A stretch of DNA of 57,960 nucleotides. Origin: Balneolaceae bacterium. GTDB lineage: Bacteria; Bacteroidota; Rhodothermia; Balneolales; Balneolaceae. The notes under the pieces were generated by a model. That model made no database searches, was not told where the DNA came from, and saw only the letters and a list, made by a program, of their open reading frames with translations. Below, piece after piece: positions 8,892-18,264 of the stretch. The stretch's first letter is position 1. The number at the start of each line of letters is the position of its first letter. The stretch spans positions 1-57,960 of the forward strand of contig JAEPNO010000018.1 of the NCBI GenBank assembly GCA_017643365.1, read 5' to 3'. The position numbers and the translations under genes were made by a program.

Positions 8892-9815
8892 GTGAGTTCA
8901 AAAAGCATTCAATCTCGTTTGGCAAAGGGCTATTTCTATCTAACCGATCGTAAGAGTAAACATTCGAAAAAATGGTTTTTAAAGAATAATCAAAGTTCAG
9001 AGCCTTATTCAAATATTAGCAATCAAATTATACTGCAAGAGTCTTTTAATGATCGACCATTATGGAAGATTCGCCCTGCTAACAATGTGTCGGAGCGTAC
9101 TATCATGTTTGTTCATGGCGGAGCCTTTGCTAAGAACTTTCAGCCGCTACATTGGAAATTTGTGAGTCGTTTGGTGACAAATCTAAATGCAGAAATCATT
9201 GCGCCCGATTATCCGCTCTTACCAACTGCTACCTTTGCCGTAACTCATCAATATTTTCTCGATCTGTTTCGGGAGTTAGCCAGCCAAATCAACATCGAAG
9301 AGATGTATATCATTGCCGATACAAGCGGAGCTACCATTGCATTGAATGCAGTTCAACAATTTCGAAACTACGGCATCCCTCAGCCTAAAGAATTAATATT
9401 GCTCTCCCCTTGGCTAGATTTGAGTCTTTCAAACCCAAATATCGATTCTCTCGTTGATTCAGATCCTATTCACGATCGTGAAGTATTGCAAGATTTAGCA
9501 ATCGATTATGCTCACAACCTTCCGGTTAATGACCCATCCATATCCCCTATTTATGCGGATACCCGAAGGATTGCACCAATTACAGTATTTGTAGGCACTC
9601 ATGACATTTTATGGGCAGATTGTAGAAAGTTGAAGACATTATCAGAATCGAAACCTGTAGTATTCAATTACCGCGAGTTTGATGGAATGTTTAATAATTG
9701 GATGTATTATGATATTCCTGAAGGACGAAAGGCACGTGAACAGTTATTTTTTCATATTATGAGTGAGCCTTCAGAATTCGAAAAAGCCATGCAAGAGAAT
9801 ATATTAGCATGGTAA
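8892..9815 (+). CDS. Alpha/beta-hydrolase, HSL-like, probable pseudoenzyme
   Basis: A 307-residue cytoplasmic protein of the hormone-sensitive-lipase-like alpha/beta-hydrolase group. The oxyanion motif HGGAF (75-79) is intact. The nucleophile elbow, normally GDSAG, reads ADTSG (142-146), placing Thr144 where the serine should be. The acid is Asp238 (VGTHDILWADC). The histidine, normally in GMFH, is replaced by Asn268 in GMFNNW. Two of three triad positions are therefore changed and ordinary esterase activity is doubtful. No signal peptide. The start is a GTG at 8892, chosen because no ATG lies before the first conserved strand. It precedes the sensor kinase gene by about 70 bases on the same strand. 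Confidence 0.75.
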   Translation: MSSKSIQSRLAKGYFYLTDRKSKHSKKWFLKNNQSSEPYSNISNQIILQESFNDRPLWKIRPANNVSERTIMFVHGGAFAKNFQPLHWKFVSRLVTNLNAEIIAPDYPLLPTATFAVTHQYFLDLFRELASQINIEEMYIIADTSGATIALNAVQQFRNYGIPQPKELILLSPWLDLSLSNPNIDSLVDSDPIHDREVLQDLAIDYAHNLPVNDPSISPIYADTRRIAPITVFVGTHDILWADCRKLKTLSESKPVVFNYREFDGMFNNWMYYDIPEGRKAREQLFFHIMSEPSEFEKAMQENILAW

Positions 9816-9884
9816 AAACTACTAAAGTATTTTAGATTTTTAACGATAATAAACGGAATACGTTAAATACTCTCACCCACAGTT

Positions 9885-11684
9885 TTGAAGCCAAGCGAAT
9901 ACCCTTTACAAATTGCATTAATCGCAGAAAAAAACACTGTGATCGAAGGTTTCGAAAGTGTGATATCTGAGCATGCTCCAAAAGGAGTAGTACGAATTTT
10001 CAGTGATTTAACTTCGCTCAGAGAAAGTCATACCTTATATCATTCTACTGATCTATGCTTTATTCATTCCTCAAAATTAGAGGACTTTTCAGCATCCGAA
10101 TTATGTCTTTTAGCTGAACATTCCTGTGTGTATGCCTTAGGTGATCGATCTACTAAATTAGTTTTGCAAGGTATTAGAGCTGGATATTTAGCCGGTATCT
10201 GCAGTTTAGGTGTTCTTTCAGGAACATTATTTCAACATTTAAGATCATTTTCGATAACCCCGGAACCTCCAATTCCCTCAGTTCATACTTCGAGGTATTC
10301 AGAGCACTTTCAAAGCATAGCAGATAATATGCTGTCAGGTGTAGTAAGGGTGTTGGATAAAAAGAATGGAGAAAGAGAAGTACTCTTTTCCAATGCAGGT
10401 TATTATAAATTGTTTGAAGTTAGCAGAGAAGCTGTTGAAAAAGACTTTACAATCGTAATGAGGATGGTTCATCCTGACGATACAACTTTAGATATCCATC
10501 AGATATTAAATCAGATCAAGCAAACGAATAAAGCTGTACATCAGTATTTCAGAGTTATTACTCAAACTAAAAAATTGAAATGGATTCACCTGATTTCAAA
10601 TGCTACCGAAACAGATGATGGTGATATATTGCATGATTTCATTGCAACAGATATTACCGACCAAAAGAGAAAAGAGCAGTTTTTTAAAGAAATAAGTAAG
10701 GTTTCGGTAAATGGTGGTTGGGAACTAGACTTAATCAGCGACAAACTATTTTGGACCCAAGAAACCAAAAACATCCACGAAGTTTCATCAGATTTTAAGC
10801 CTACCCAGGAAAATGCTCTTACTTTTTATGTGAATGAAAATTCAAGAGCTCGAGTAACAGAATGTTTTGATCGAATTAAAGAATCGGGTGTTCCATTCGA
10901 CGAACGATTTGAAATAATAAGTGCTAAAGGAACCAAAAAATGGGTTCGTATTAAAGCGAAGACGGATAAAGTTGGAAATAAGATTTTACGGGTTTACGGT
11001 ATTTTTCAGGATATAACTGAGCTGGTTGAAAATGAGAATAGAATGCTGAGTAATATTGCCGAGAAAAGTGCCTTATTAGGTGAAATTCACCATCGTGTAA
11101 AAAACAATCTTGCTATCATTTCAGGTTTACTGCAATTGGAGTTAATGAAAAAAACCAATGCAACTATATCATTAACCGATGCCGTTAATAGAATTCAATC
11201 AATTGCTACCGTACATGAAATCCTATACAATACCGATAACTTCCACGAAATTGATATTGAAAAATATATCAATAAGCTGGTAAGTAATATTAGTGGCACC
11301 TATCCTAAGCTTCGAATGAATGTCGAAATTCATTGCGAAATCGATCAGGTGAATTTATCTATTAATCAATCGGTTCCTTTAGGATTACTGCAAAATGAGT
11401 TGATTACCAATTCAGTAAAACACGCATTTAACAATGACGAATCCGGTTTCATCTCTATAGATATTAAGAAAATTGATAGCCGTACCCTTGCAATGAGTTA
11501 CAAAGATTCCGGGAATGGATTCGATAAACAGAAACTGGGTGATTCGAATTCATTAGGATTTACTCTGATTAAAACCTTACTCAATCAATTAGAGGCTACT
11601 TTTGAAATTGAAACCGAAAAAGGATTCCACCTAACTTGTACTTTTCCAATCGAAGAAGTTGATCATACTGTAGTGTTTACCTGA
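9885..11684 (+). CDS. Soluble sensor histidine kinase (HisKA_2 type) with two PAS domains
   Basis: A 599-residue cytoplasmic kinase with no membrane segment. An N-terminal receiver-like domain (about 8-120) is followed by two PAS/PAC modules (about 145-262, ending in FIATDITDQ, and 275-382, ending in GIFQDITEL). Next is a HisKA_2 dimerization domain with EIHHRVKNNLAIISGLL (400-416, phosphorylated His probably 403) and a HATPase domain (about 490-595) with the N-box NELITNSVKHAF and a GNGFD glycine loop. The receiver-like part lacks the acidic pocket and phospho-acceptor Asp, so it is probably not phosphorylated. The start is an unusual TTG at 9885. No response regulator is adjacent. The TGA is the first half of a palindromic TGATCA whose other half is the stop of the next, convergent gene. 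Confidence 0.88.
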   Translation: MKPSEYPLQIALIAEKNTVIEGFESVISEHAPKGVVRIFSDLTSLRESHTLYHSTDLCFIHSSKLEDFSASELCLLAEHSCVYALGDRSTKLVLQGIRAGYLAGICSLGVLSGTLFQHLRSFSITPEPPIPSVHTSRYSEHFQSIADNMLSGVVRVLDKKNGEREVLFSNAGYYKLFEVSREAVEKDFTIVMRMVHPDDTTLDIHQILNQIKQTNKAVHQYFRVITQTKKLKWIHLISNATETDDGDILHDFIATDITDQKRKEQFFKEISKVSVNGGWELDLISDKLFWTQETKNIHEVSSDFKPTQENALTFYVNENSRARVTECFDRIKESGVPFDERFEIISAKGTKKWVRIKAKTDKVGNKILRVYGIFQDITELVENENRMLSNIAEKSALLGEIHHRVKNNLAIISGLLQLELMKKTNATISLTDAVNRIQSIATVHEILYNTDNFHEIDIEKYINKLVSNISGTYPKLRMNVEIHCEIDQVNLSINQSVPLGLLQNELITNSVKHAFNNDESGFISIDIKKIDSRTLAMSYKDSGNGFDKQKLGDSNSLGFTLIKTLLNQLEATFEIETEKGFHLTCTFPIEEVDHTVVFT

Positions 11685-14600
11685 TCAATTTTTTTGTAGT
11701 AAAACCGGTGAGTTGTCGTTTCTTAAGATCATAAGTTCATTTCCAAGCGAAAGTACCTGCCGCACTTCCCCTTCTACTTTAAAGCCACTTTCTTCCGCGG
11801 ATATCACTTCGATATTCCGATTTCCATCCACACGTAGCACCACACCATTCGAGGCATCATAACGACCGGCTTCCGGTTTTACGCCGTATAGATTTCCGCC
11901 AAGAATTAGTTCTTCATTTCCGGCTCCATCTAAATCAACAAATGCTCCCGCATACATCGGGGAAAGCTGCGCCTGCCAAGGGAGTTCTTGTCCTTTGCTA
12001 AAAGTTCCATCACCATTGCCCCACCACACGGTGCTCGCTAATGTGTACGCTTTCAACTCAGTAGCGGCTTCGAGTTGTTCCGGGGTAAAAATGTCGGTGA
12101 TCGTCTGCCCTTTGTAGGATTCGTATTTCAGGTACTTGCGCTTGAGCCCCGGGAGTTGATTCACCAAATCATGGCGCAGCACCATCGGGTAGGACTCATC
12201 ACCGTTGTAGGTCGTCAGGATTTGTTCGGTAGAACCGTTTCCATCAAAATCACTTACCCACAGCGTTGCCGGTTGCTCATCAGTGGCTCGGAAACGTGAG
12301 TTCAGTCCATGGTTGAGTGCAATAATGTCGAGATTTCCGTCACCGTCCCAATCGCTTAGGATCAACTCATTCCACCAACCGTTAGAACCGGGAAGTTGGC
12401 TCTCGCTAAAGCTTCCATTTCCATCGTTTTGCAGGATGCGCACGGGCGCCCACTCTCCTGCCGTAATTAAATCCATATCTCCATCGCCGTCAATATCTCC
12501 AAAAGCTGAACCGGTAAACATGCCCGAGTTAAGCAACTCTGGCGCTGCCGTTTGGGTGATGTCGGTGAAGATTCCGCTACCATCGTTTTGCAGAAGGCGT
12601 CCACTTACCGGAGTGCCGAGGGCAAAGGGTTTGAGTCGCTCGCCCACAAATAAGTCGATGTCTCCATCACCATCGATATCGCCCACGCTCATGGTTCCAT
12701 TGGAGTAAAAGCCGTTGGCGCTGCCTAGTCCATCAGATTTCTCCCACACTCCATTTTCGCGCGTATAGAGTCGATCAAAAAGACCGTCGGAGCTCGTGCT
12801 GAATTCGTTGCCTCCACTAGTTACGTACAATTCGTCGACTCCATCACCATCGGCGTCAAAGAATACACAATCGGTGTCTTCGGGCAGGGCTTCGGTGGCG
12901 AAAACTTCGCGCCAGCCCAATTTCGTTTTTTGTTGAACGCTTCCCGGTTGATCTTTCGCTCCGCCCAGGTAGATAAAGCGCTCATCAGAGCTTACGCATC
13001 CGGCAGGACCTTCGGTCGAACGCATGTGGAACAGCAGTCGGTCGCGGTCGAAATCCACAAACGTATTTTCGGTGTGGCGCCAATCCAGTCGAGTATTGGT
13101 AGGAATGAGCAGAGGCTCAATATCGGATGCTGCCATTGGGGGTTGCTCTGCCTGGGAATCAGTTTGATTCAACGTGAGTTGCTGATTTACTGCCACATTT
13201 TCCATACGGGTGATGCTTCCATCCGGCCACACGAGCCGCAGCGAATCAATCTCAGTAGCTTGCCCAAGCCCGACATGTAAACGAGCGTCTACGGTACTCT
13301 GGAAGCCCCGCTGAAGCACCTGCTCGCGCCAGTGCAGCGTTCCATTGGTCCATACGCTGAGTTGAGCGCCCACGGCTTGAGTGTTGCCACCCTCGCCCTG
13401 TAATTTTACCATCAACCAATTGCCGAGACCACGATCTGCGGCGGTGTTTTTATACACAAAAGCCGGCATGTTTACATTGTTAACCACCAAATCCAGATCG
13501 CCGTCGTTGTCGAGATCGCCGTAGGCCGAACCGTTGGAAAAACTCGGCGTAGCTAGTCCCCACTCCTCGGCTTTGTTTTCGAAATTCAAATCACCCTGGC
13601 CGGCAAATAGGTAATTGGGTACGGGACGAGATGGGATCAAATCGATGAGCTTTTGGTAATCAACCTCATCACCTTCGGTAATCGTTTGAATGATTTCGTT
13701 ACTGGAAACATAGGTGATGTAATCCTGATCGGTCAAATCCTGATAGATTCCATTGGCTACGAACAAGTCGGTGTGTCCGTTGTGATCGTAATCTCCCATG
13801 AGCGCTGCCCAACTCCAATCGGTGGCTTCAACCCCGGTAAAACGACCGATTTCAGCAAAGCTTCCGTCGCCATTATTGAGTTGAAACATATTCCGGGTAA
13901 ACTGATGATAATATCCGTTACTCACGCTGAACTGGTATTTATCCCAACTCTCGAAAGTGGTAACGGTCTTCACGCGCTCTTCAGGCTCAGGTAGCATTTC
14001 CGTGACGAATATTTCAGGGTAACCATCGTTGTTGATGTCGGCGGCATCCGCGCCCATCGACGCTCCGCTTATACTTTTGATCGATGACACCAATACCTCT
14101 TTGAAGCTTCCATCCTGCTGGTTGATGTAGAGATAATCACGCTCGAAAAAATCATTCGAAACGTATAAATCCTGCCAGCCATCTCGGTTGACATCAGCGA
14201 TGGTAACTCCCAATCCAAATCCAATGATACTACCATAAATCCCAGCTTCGGCGCTAACATCCGTAAAAGAATCCCCATCGTTTCGATATAATTTATCGCC
14301 TCCCACTTCATCGCGGGAACCTCGCTCGTTCATTTGCAGATTGAAACTACCGATCGCACGATAAGAGTTATTCAGGAGATACAAATCAAGGTCGCCATCT
14401 TTATCATAATCGAAAAAAGAAGCTTGCGTTGAAAAACCCCGATCTGCAAGTCCAAATTCTTCAGCCCGCTCGGTAAAAGTGAGATCTCCGTTGTTAATAA
14501 ACAGCTCATTTTGTTTGTTATCGCCGGCTACATCCCCTGAATTTGAAATGTAGATATCGATAAGGCCATCGCCGTTAATATCAGCCAGACTAACCCCGGT

Positions 14601-14945
14601 ACTCCAAGATCGTTCACCCGCAACTCCGGCCGTTTCCGTGATATCTTCGAACTGAAAATCTCCTTTGTTTAAGTACAGACGATTATCGCGCATATTTGCG
14701 GTCATGAACACATCCAGCAACCCATCGTTGTTGATATCGCCAAAAGCTACACCACCGCCGTTGTAAAAATTCCGGTATTTGTAAATGTTGAAGTCTGCAT
14801 CAAAATCGAGTGGATTCTCAAACTCCAAACCAATTTCTTTGAGGTTCAACTGTTCGAAAAGAGGCGGTTCTTGAGGCGCTCGATTACAACTTGCAATCAA
14901 CAGTAAAGCAGACAGTACACACAAATATTTAGATCGAAAAAGCAT
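11685..14945 (-). CDS. CRTAC1-type FG-GAP/VCBS lipoprotein with ASPIC/UnbV domain (paralogue B)
   Basis: A 1086-residue exported lipoprotein (lipobox LIASCN near residue 20). Most of the chain consists of FG-GAP/VCBS repeats with calcium-loop motifs such as DINNDGLLDVF, DYDKDGDLDLYL and DIDGDGDIDLFVG, predicting a beta-propeller-rich surface protein. The ASPIC/UnbV region is near the middle (GAQLSVWTNGTLHWREQ to RLVWPDGS). Such proteins often sit beside SusC/SusD genes; their role is unknown. From about PNYLFAGQGDLNF to the C-terminus it is almost identical to paralogue A at 18261-21512, while the N-terminal 430 residues are clearly diverged. It lies two bases after the small lipoprotein gene and is probably last in an operon. 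Confidence 0.88.
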   Translation of the reverse strand: MLFRSKYLCVLSALLLIASCNRAPQEPPLFEQLNLKEIGLEFENPLDFDADFNIYKYRNFYNGGGVAFGDINNDGLLDVFMTANMRDNRLYLNKGDFQFEDITETAGVAGERSWSTGVSLADINGDGLIDIYISNSGDVAGDNKQNELFINNGDLTFTERAEEFGLADRGFSTQASFFDYDKDGDLDLYLLNNSYRAIGSFNLQMNERGSRDEVGGDKLYRNDGDSFTDVSAEAGIYGSIIGFGLGVTIADVNRDGWQDLYVSNDFFERDYLYINQQDGSFKEVLVSSIKSISGASMGADAADINNDGYPEIFVTEMLPEPEERVKTVTTFESWDKYQFSVSNGYYHQFTRNMFQLNNGDGSFAEIGRFTGVEATDWSWAALMGDYDHNGHTDLFVANGIYQDLTDQDYITYVSSNEIIQTITEGDEVDYQKLIDLIPSRPVPNYLFAGQGDLNFENKAEEWGLATPSFSNGSAYGDLDNDGDLDLVVNNVNMPAFVYKNTAADRGLGNWLMVKLQGEGGNTQAVGAQLSVWTNGTLHWREQVLQRGFQSTVDARLHVGLGQATEIDSLRLVWPDGSITRMENVAVNQQLTLNQTDSQAEQPPMAASDIEPLLIPTNTRLDWRHTENTFVDFDRDRLLFHMRSTEGPAGCVSSDERFIYLGGAKDQPGSVQQKTKLGWREVFATEALPEDTDCVFFDADGDGVDELYVTSGGNEFSTSSDGLFDRLYTRENGVWEKSDGLGSANGFYSNGTMSVGDIDGDGDIDLFVGERLKPFALGTPVSGRLLQNDGSGIFTDITQTAAPELLNSGMFTGSAFGDIDGDGDMDLITAGEWAPVRILQNDGNGSFSESQLPGSNGWWNELILSDWDGDGNLDIIALNHGLNSRFRATDEQPATLWVSDFDGNGSTEQILTTYNGDESYPMVLRHDLVNQLPGLKRKYLKYESYKGQTITDIFTPEQLEAATELKAYTLASTVWWGNGDGTFSKGQELPWQAQLSPMYAGAFVDLDGAGNEELILGGNLYGVKPEAGRYDASNGVVLRVDGNRNIEVISAEESGFKVEGEVRQVLSLGNELMILRNDNSPVLLQKN
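11784..13608 (-). repeat. Near-identical tract shared by the FG-GAP paralogues, copy B
   Basis: This part of paralogue B aligns without a net gap to 18372-20196 of paralogue A: the two anchors GCCACTTTCTTCCGC and CCCTGGCCGGCAAA are exactly 1810 bases apart in both. In one 60-base stretch compared by eye, six bases differ, mostly silently. Similarity drops sharply beyond 13608. Recent gene conversion or segmental duplication is the likely cause. Confidence 0.8.
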
Positions 14946-14947
14946 AA

Positions 14948-15523
14948 TTAATTGGTCCCAGTGCTTAGGATTCTAAGGTCGGAAAAAGTTACTCGAATTT
15001 TTTGTTCGTCGATGGTTTCGATACGGATTTCACGATTGCCGGAAACATCGTACAACACAGTGTCGCCACTTTCCACAACTCGTGGCTCGAAGGTAGCATC
15101 ATACTGGTTGGAAAGGTAGTTTTTTACATCGATCAACAGGCTATCTGCCACCAGATGATTATTCCATGGCGCCCAGCCATTGTAGCTATAAATTAATGGG
15201 AATTGAGCGATTTTATCATCTACAAAGTTTGGATAAAAACTACGTCTGGCAGGAAAACTCAGCCAATCCACATCTTCCACAATTTCCGCTCCGGCTCCGT
15301 TTACAACCAACCCCTGCTTGTTGATTTCCCATGAGTATTCGAAAAAATCTTCCTGAGACATTCCAAATTTATAGTCAAAAATCAGACTGTCGTAGGTTTG
15401 TCCGGTTTCCAGAGCAAGATCAATTTCTTTCTGATACTCGCTTCGTTGGTCGCAACCAATAAACATTGTTGAAATAGCGATAAACAGGAAAATAAATGAA
15501 AGATTTTTGCTTTGGTTGATCAT
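14948..15523 (-). CDS. Small lipoprotein of unknown function
   Basis: A 191-residue protein with a lipoprotein signal (TMFIGCDQR, Cys at about residue 24). I recognise no family. The mature part is acidic, contains two tryptophan-rich patches (DVDWLSFPARRSFYPNF and YSYNGWAPWNNHLVADS) and ends in beta-rich sequence with GNREIRIETIDEQKIRVTFS. It sits between the SusC-like receptor (32 bases upstream) and FG-GAP paralogue B (2 bases downstream), so it is probably co-transcribed with both. It could be a surface ligand-binding partner of the receptor, in place of a SusD, but nothing in the sequence proves this. Confidence 0.7.
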   Translation of the reverse strand: MINQSKNLSFIFLFIAISTMFIGCDQRSEYQKEIDLALETGQTYDSLIFDYKFGMSQEDFFEYSWEINKQGLVVNGAGAEIVEDVDWLSFPARRSFYPNFVDDKIAQFPLIYSYNGWAPWNNHLVADSLLIDVKNYLSNQYDATFEPRVVESGDTVLYDVSGNREIRIETIDEQKIRVTFSDLRILSTGTN

Positions 15524-15555
15524 GAATTACAATCGTTGAATAGTTTTATTAGTGG

Positions 15556-18264
15556 TTAAAATTCGAGCCTTGCCCCAATTAAAATTGTTCGAGCCGGAAG
15601 GTAATTCGTCCTACGATCTATTCCAGGTGAAAGTGGATCGGCGGTCGTGTTTAGGAACCCTCCATTGTCAACCGGACCGAAATCATCGAATACCGGATCC
15701 GGACTAACACCTGTATATTTTGTAATTGTAAACACATCTTCTAAAGTAGCTGATAATTGAACAGCCTTAAGCCTTTTTAATTTAGTCAAATCAAACATAT
15801 AGCCCAGCGTCAGATAATCGAGTGTGATAAAATCTGCACGTTCTACAAATAATGAGCTGTAGTAGGATTGGGTTAACCCTTGTGCTGCTTTATCACTATT
15901 AACCCGATTGTAGGAATTAATTGCTCCCTGATCGATCGGCTCGTAAAACATGCGATTCAGATTTACTTTACTATGGCCTATTGCTCCACGAAAATGCGCT
16001 TCAGCAAATAAATTTCCACGCTGATATGTATTCGTCCATCCAAATTCGAAATCGGGATAAGCATTTCCAATTACCGTGAAGTCGGTGTCCTCATCCAATG
16101 CCTGGAACATTGCCGTTTTTTTGATCCCATCGCCGTTCACATCCTTAAAAATGGGTTCCCCGGCAGAATAGGTGTAGGTGTAAGTTTGTCCGCCGCCATA
16201 AGTAAGGGTTTCCGTTTCGCCTTCTCGAGCAACCCGATCGAATACCGGACCCCAAATTTGCCCGACTTCCTCTCCCACTGCTAAACGTATAAGCTGAGTT
16301 GAACCTTGTCCCGGCGCTCCCGGTGAAGCTCTTAATGATTTATCGATTATGTAATGGTCTACCATCACTTTAGAGGAACTGATAATAAATCTCGTTTCGT
16401 AACTAGACGTATTCTCAAATTGATGAACATATGAGATAATCGCTTCCAATCCATTCGAACTTAAATCCAACTCATTTCCATACCTGATGGCAGCACCGGT
16501 AATGGATTCATTAGCAGGAATGAACTCTTTTATGAGTACACCTTTAACATTCCTACGGTAATACTCAATACCAATTTCGACGGTGTTATCAGCCATTTTC
16601 GTACGAAGTCCCAATGACTTTTCATCGACAGTTGAAATTACTAAATCCGAATTAGGATCACGGGTAAAACGCTCAGTTTGAGCCGTTCTATCAAAAGTAC
16701 TTTGAGCCAACGCTGCCCCAAAGAATCCCGGATAAGTGGCCGTTTTTGAGGCTGAAAACCTGAGCCATAATTCGTCTGTGGGTTCAAACTTGGTCAATTC
16801 TTTGAAATCGATATCGGCAATAACATCGCCAAACCAATCGCTTTCGTTCGGACTCCCTAACACATTGTAGCTTTCTCGGCGTACTCGAGAATCAACAGTT
16901 ACCGATTGTTTATGAAATAGCCCACCAAGATAAAACGTAGAATTTTTCAACGTAGGCGACTGATAACTACTATTTTTAGAATACTGAGCCTGATTCATCC
17001 CTATCGTATAACCTTCAGGATCTTCATTAAAATTGCTTGATTCCAGCTCTGTAAAGCTTTCTTTCTTCTGCCAACTATTGTACCCCGCATAAAGCTCTAG
17101 CTGAGATTTATTTAAGGGAATCGAGTAACGTGCTTCATTTCGAAAGCTTTCATATTCTAAATAACTATCTGTTCTTATAACAAGACCATTTCTATTTAAT
17201 CCTCGAAAAAAGGATCTTGGTGAATAATACTGTCCATGAAAATTATTTTGGTTAGAAAGACTGTAGGATGATTGAATCGAAAGCCCATCGATTGGTAAAA
17301 ATAGTACTGAAATTACACCGCCATTTTCTTCACGCTCTGCTTCGTTCAGGTTTTGCCCGATAATACCTGCCGGATTGAAATTATCGAAGAGAATTGCCTC
17401 AAAGTATTCGCCATTTTCAAAACGAATAGGTGCGGTTGGATTGTAAACGGTAGCATATCGAAAACCCTCCACAAACGATCGATCTTCATTACGGGCGCTC
17501 AAATATCCATTCGCATTAATTAATAAACGATCGTCAAAGCTTTTGTTACTAACCCCAAATCGTAATGATTTACGATCAAACCCGGATTTATCCAGCACAC
17601 CTTCACGTTTTTCTAAACTAACTTTTGCCGAGTATCGAAATGACGATTGTTTACCAGATATTCCCAATTGATGAAATCCTGAAATCCCGGTACGAGAAAC
17701 TTCATCTTGCCAGTTAGTATTCCCTCCCAAATCATTGCCACCTGCGGCAATAAAGGTTTCTCGATTCATCACCGGAACGGTATTCGACTTCGCCGATCTT
17801 GCAAAATAGGTTGAGTAATTCGCATCGATGTAATCACTACCCAACGTGTGTGAATTAAATTGGTTTGTTTGAATTTCAATCACGCCATCCGCACCCCTCA
17901 ACCCATAGATTGAGCTTTCAGCCAGCGATTTCCGCACTTTTATCGAAACAATCTCATTAGGATTCAGAAAATCCTGATCAGCTTCCGCAATTCCATCCAC
18001 GATAATTAGCGGCCGAATATCTTGAAGGCGATTAAATCCTCGAATACGGTAATTGATTCTACCATTCGGATTCCTATCCTGATACACGCTTAAACCGGGA
18101 ATTTTCCCTTGAACCAACAACATCGGATGGTTTAAATGTCTGGGAGCACGATCATCAATAAACAAAAGAGAATCGCTTGAATAAACTTCATTTTGAGCAA
18201 AAATTGAAGTCGAATAACAGACTAATAAACCCAGCGCAATTAAAATCCTGTGTTTCATTCTCAT
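15556..18264 (-). CDS. SusC/RagA-like TonB-dependent receptor lacking the N-terminal extension
   Basis: A 902-residue outer-membrane receptor with a signal peptide (ending in IFAQ). The plug is recognisable (VQGKIPGLSVY, RIRGFNRLQDIRPLIIVDG, YGLRGADGVIEI), followed by a 22-strand-type barrel ending in TILIGARLEF. Unlike the SusC protein at 23162-26182, it has no carboxypeptidase-regulatory-like domain and no VVVVGYG-type TonB box before the plug. The barrels are otherwise clear paralogues, for example YNPTAPIRF and AILFDNFNP in both. No SusD is adjacent. The ATG at 18264 overlaps the stop of FG-GAP paralogue A by four bases (ATGA), implying coupling; an ATG at 18258 is equally possible. Coupling to TonB is uncertain. 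Confidence 0.85.
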   Translation of the reverse strand: MRMKHRILIALGLLVCYSTSIFAQNEVYSSDSLLFIDDRAPRHLNHPMLLVQGKIPGLSVYQDRNPNGRINYRIRGFNRLQDIRPLIIVDGIAEADQDFLNPNEIVSIKVRKSLAESSIYGLRGADGVIEIQTNQFNSHTLGSDYIDANYSTYFARSAKSNTVPVMNRETFIAAGGNDLGGNTNWQDEVSRTGISGFHQLGISGKQSSFRYSAKVSLEKREGVLDKSGFDRKSLRFGVSNKSFDDRLLINANGYLSARNEDRSFVEGFRYATVYNPTAPIRFENGEYFEAILFDNFNPAGIIGQNLNEAEREENGGVISVLFLPIDGLSIQSSYSLSNQNNFHGQYYSPRSFFRGLNRNGLVIRTDSYLEYESFRNEARYSIPLNKSQLELYAGYNSWQKKESFTELESSNFNEDPEGYTIGMNQAQYSKNSSYQSPTLKNSTFYLGGLFHKQSVTVDSRVRRESYNVLGSPNESDWFGDVIADIDFKELTKFEPTDELWLRFSASKTATYPGFFGAALAQSTFDRTAQTERFTRDPNSDLVISTVDEKSLGLRTKMADNTVEIGIEYYRRNVKGVLIKEFIPANESITGAAIRYGNELDLSSNGLEAIISYVHQFENTSSYETRFIISSSKVMVDHYIIDKSLRASPGAPGQGSTQLIRLAVGEEVGQIWGPVFDRVAREGETETLTYGGGQTYTYTYSAGEPIFKDVNGDGIKKTAMFQALDEDTDFTVIGNAYPDFEFGWTNTYQRGNLFAEAHFRGAIGHSKVNLNRMFYEPIDQGAINSYNRVNSDKAAQGLTQSYYSSLFVERADFITLDYLTLGYMFDLTKLKRLKAVQLSATLEDVFTITKYTGVSPDPVFDDFGPVDNGGFLNTTADPLSPGIDRRTNYLPARTILIGARLEF

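Noticed and set aside
12075-13994. Several long open frames antisense to FG-GAP paralogue B, with similar ones antisense to paralogues A and C.
   Set aside because: They mirror the repetitive Asp/Gly-rich codons of the real genes, contain no family motifs and lack plausible starts.
11685-14945. The two FG-GAP paralogues considered an assembly duplication artefact.
   Set aside because: Flanking genes and N-terminal halves differ, and scattered silent differences occur throughout the shared tract, so these are two real copies.
15556-18264. The short SusC-like gene considered a pseudogene truncated by a frameshift.
   Set aside because: It has its own signal peptide, an intact frame to the final barrel strand, and a four-base overlap with the upstream gene, so it reads as a functional variant.
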